Shown piece by piece: positions 63,846 through 64,000 of a stretch of 64,000 nt of DNA. The notes beneath the pieces are model-generated. The model searched no databases. It was not told where the DNA came from and saw nothing but the letters and a program-made list of their open reading frames with translations. Location of the stretch: the NCBI GenBank assembly GCA_963696875.1, contig CAVOLQ010000001.1:806001-870000 (forward strand), in the 5' to 3' direction. The stretch's first letter is position 1. The number at the start of each line of letters is the position of its first letter. The translations under genes and the position numbers were made by a program. The stretch is from Albibacterium sp963696875 (GTDB lineage: Bacteria; Bacteroidota; Bacteroidia; Sphingobacteriales; Sphingobacteriaceae).

Positions 63846-64000
63846 AATCATTTTATTAATTAGTTTAATTGCATATGGCAATTTCGCTTTTGCCCAAGTG
63901 GATAAAAAGTTCAAAACCTGGAATCCGGTATCGGAAACGCAACGAGTAGTAGAAGGGCAGGCCTGGCAAGGTGAAGTGGAAGGTTTTTATGACCGCTTGC
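63835..64000 (+). CDS. Secreted SGNH/GDSL hydrolase-like protein (3' end outside window)
   Basis: An ATG at 63835 overlaps the last 11 bp of the kinase gene. The visible 55 codons encode a signal peptide (IILLISLIAYGNFAFAQ) followed by KKFKTWNPVSETQRVVEGQAWQGEVEGFYDRL. That start resembles the secreted SGNH/GDSL-type esterases of Bacteroidota, as I recall them, but the catalytic motifs are beyond the window. Overlap with the kinase suggests co-translation. Confidence 0.6.
   Translation, partial: MKARIILLISLIAYGNFAFAQVDKKFKTWNPVSETQRVVEGQAWQGEVEGFYDRL

Overview
The window is chromosomal DNA of a low-GC Bacteroidota bacterium, most likely of the Sphingobacteriaceae (Pedobacter/Solitalea-like). 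This rests on the ~286-aa primary sigma factor, Bacteroidota-type lipoprotein signals, fused branched-chain 2-oxoacid dehydrogenase E1, 7TMR-DISM kinase, DUF1573 protein, split atpDC operon and several TAnnTTTG (-7 type) promoters. No rRNA, tRNA, CRISPR array, prophage or insertion sequence was recognised.

Layout. 0-6 kb: end of an ECF sigma factor, a copper nitrite reductase (nirK) with a palindromic operator candidate, and pstSCAB-phoU preceded by four 11-bp direct repeats that look like two Pho boxes. 6-15 kb: 2-hydroxyacid dehydrogenase, NDH-2, esterase, a YceI/DoxX/Crp-type group, FMN reductase, GNAT, CorA, aminotransferase and DUF1573 protein. 15-22.6 kb: fused BCKDH E1 and an aromatic operon (pheA, DAHP synthase-chorismate mutase, aroA, aroC) preceded by an attenuator whose leader peptide has nine aromatic residues in ten. 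22.8-33 kb: htpG with a sigma-54-like promoter, long GAPDH, rpoD, zinc metallopeptidase, MBL-fold hydrolase, pckA, lpdA and a 141-bp tandem repeat array.

33-50.6 kb: a secreted protein of unknown function, MscS channel, a fusion of a DEAD-box ATPase domain with a low-molecular-weight tyrosine phosphatase, then one long leftward branched-chain amino acid operon (ilvE-D-B-N-C, leuC-D, an ABC ATPase, leuB-A, ilvA). Five consecutive genes (ilvD, ilvB, ilvN, ilvC, leuC) are broken by many single-base indels and nonsense codons, whereas the genes on both sides are intact. A poor consensus over 42.8-49.7 kb is the first explanation; real decay, meaning Ile/Val/Leu auxotrophy, is the alternative.

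50.6-58.4 kb: atpDC, an RmlD-like reductase, a membrane-microdomain group (floA with a broken T tract, a slipin, NfeD), a glycine-zipper lipoprotein and a small membrane-anchored protein. 58.4-64 kb: DUF1345 membrane protein, a stand-alone receiver, and a tight cassette of a ThiF/E1-like protein, a GNAT/LuxI-like acyltransferase candidate and a 7TMR-DISM histidine kinase, followed by the start of an SGNH/GDSL-like protein. This last cassette is the best candidate for an undescribed system: two putative small-molecule enzymes next to a sensor kinase suggest a self-made signal and its receptor. That is inference from layout and fold resemblance.
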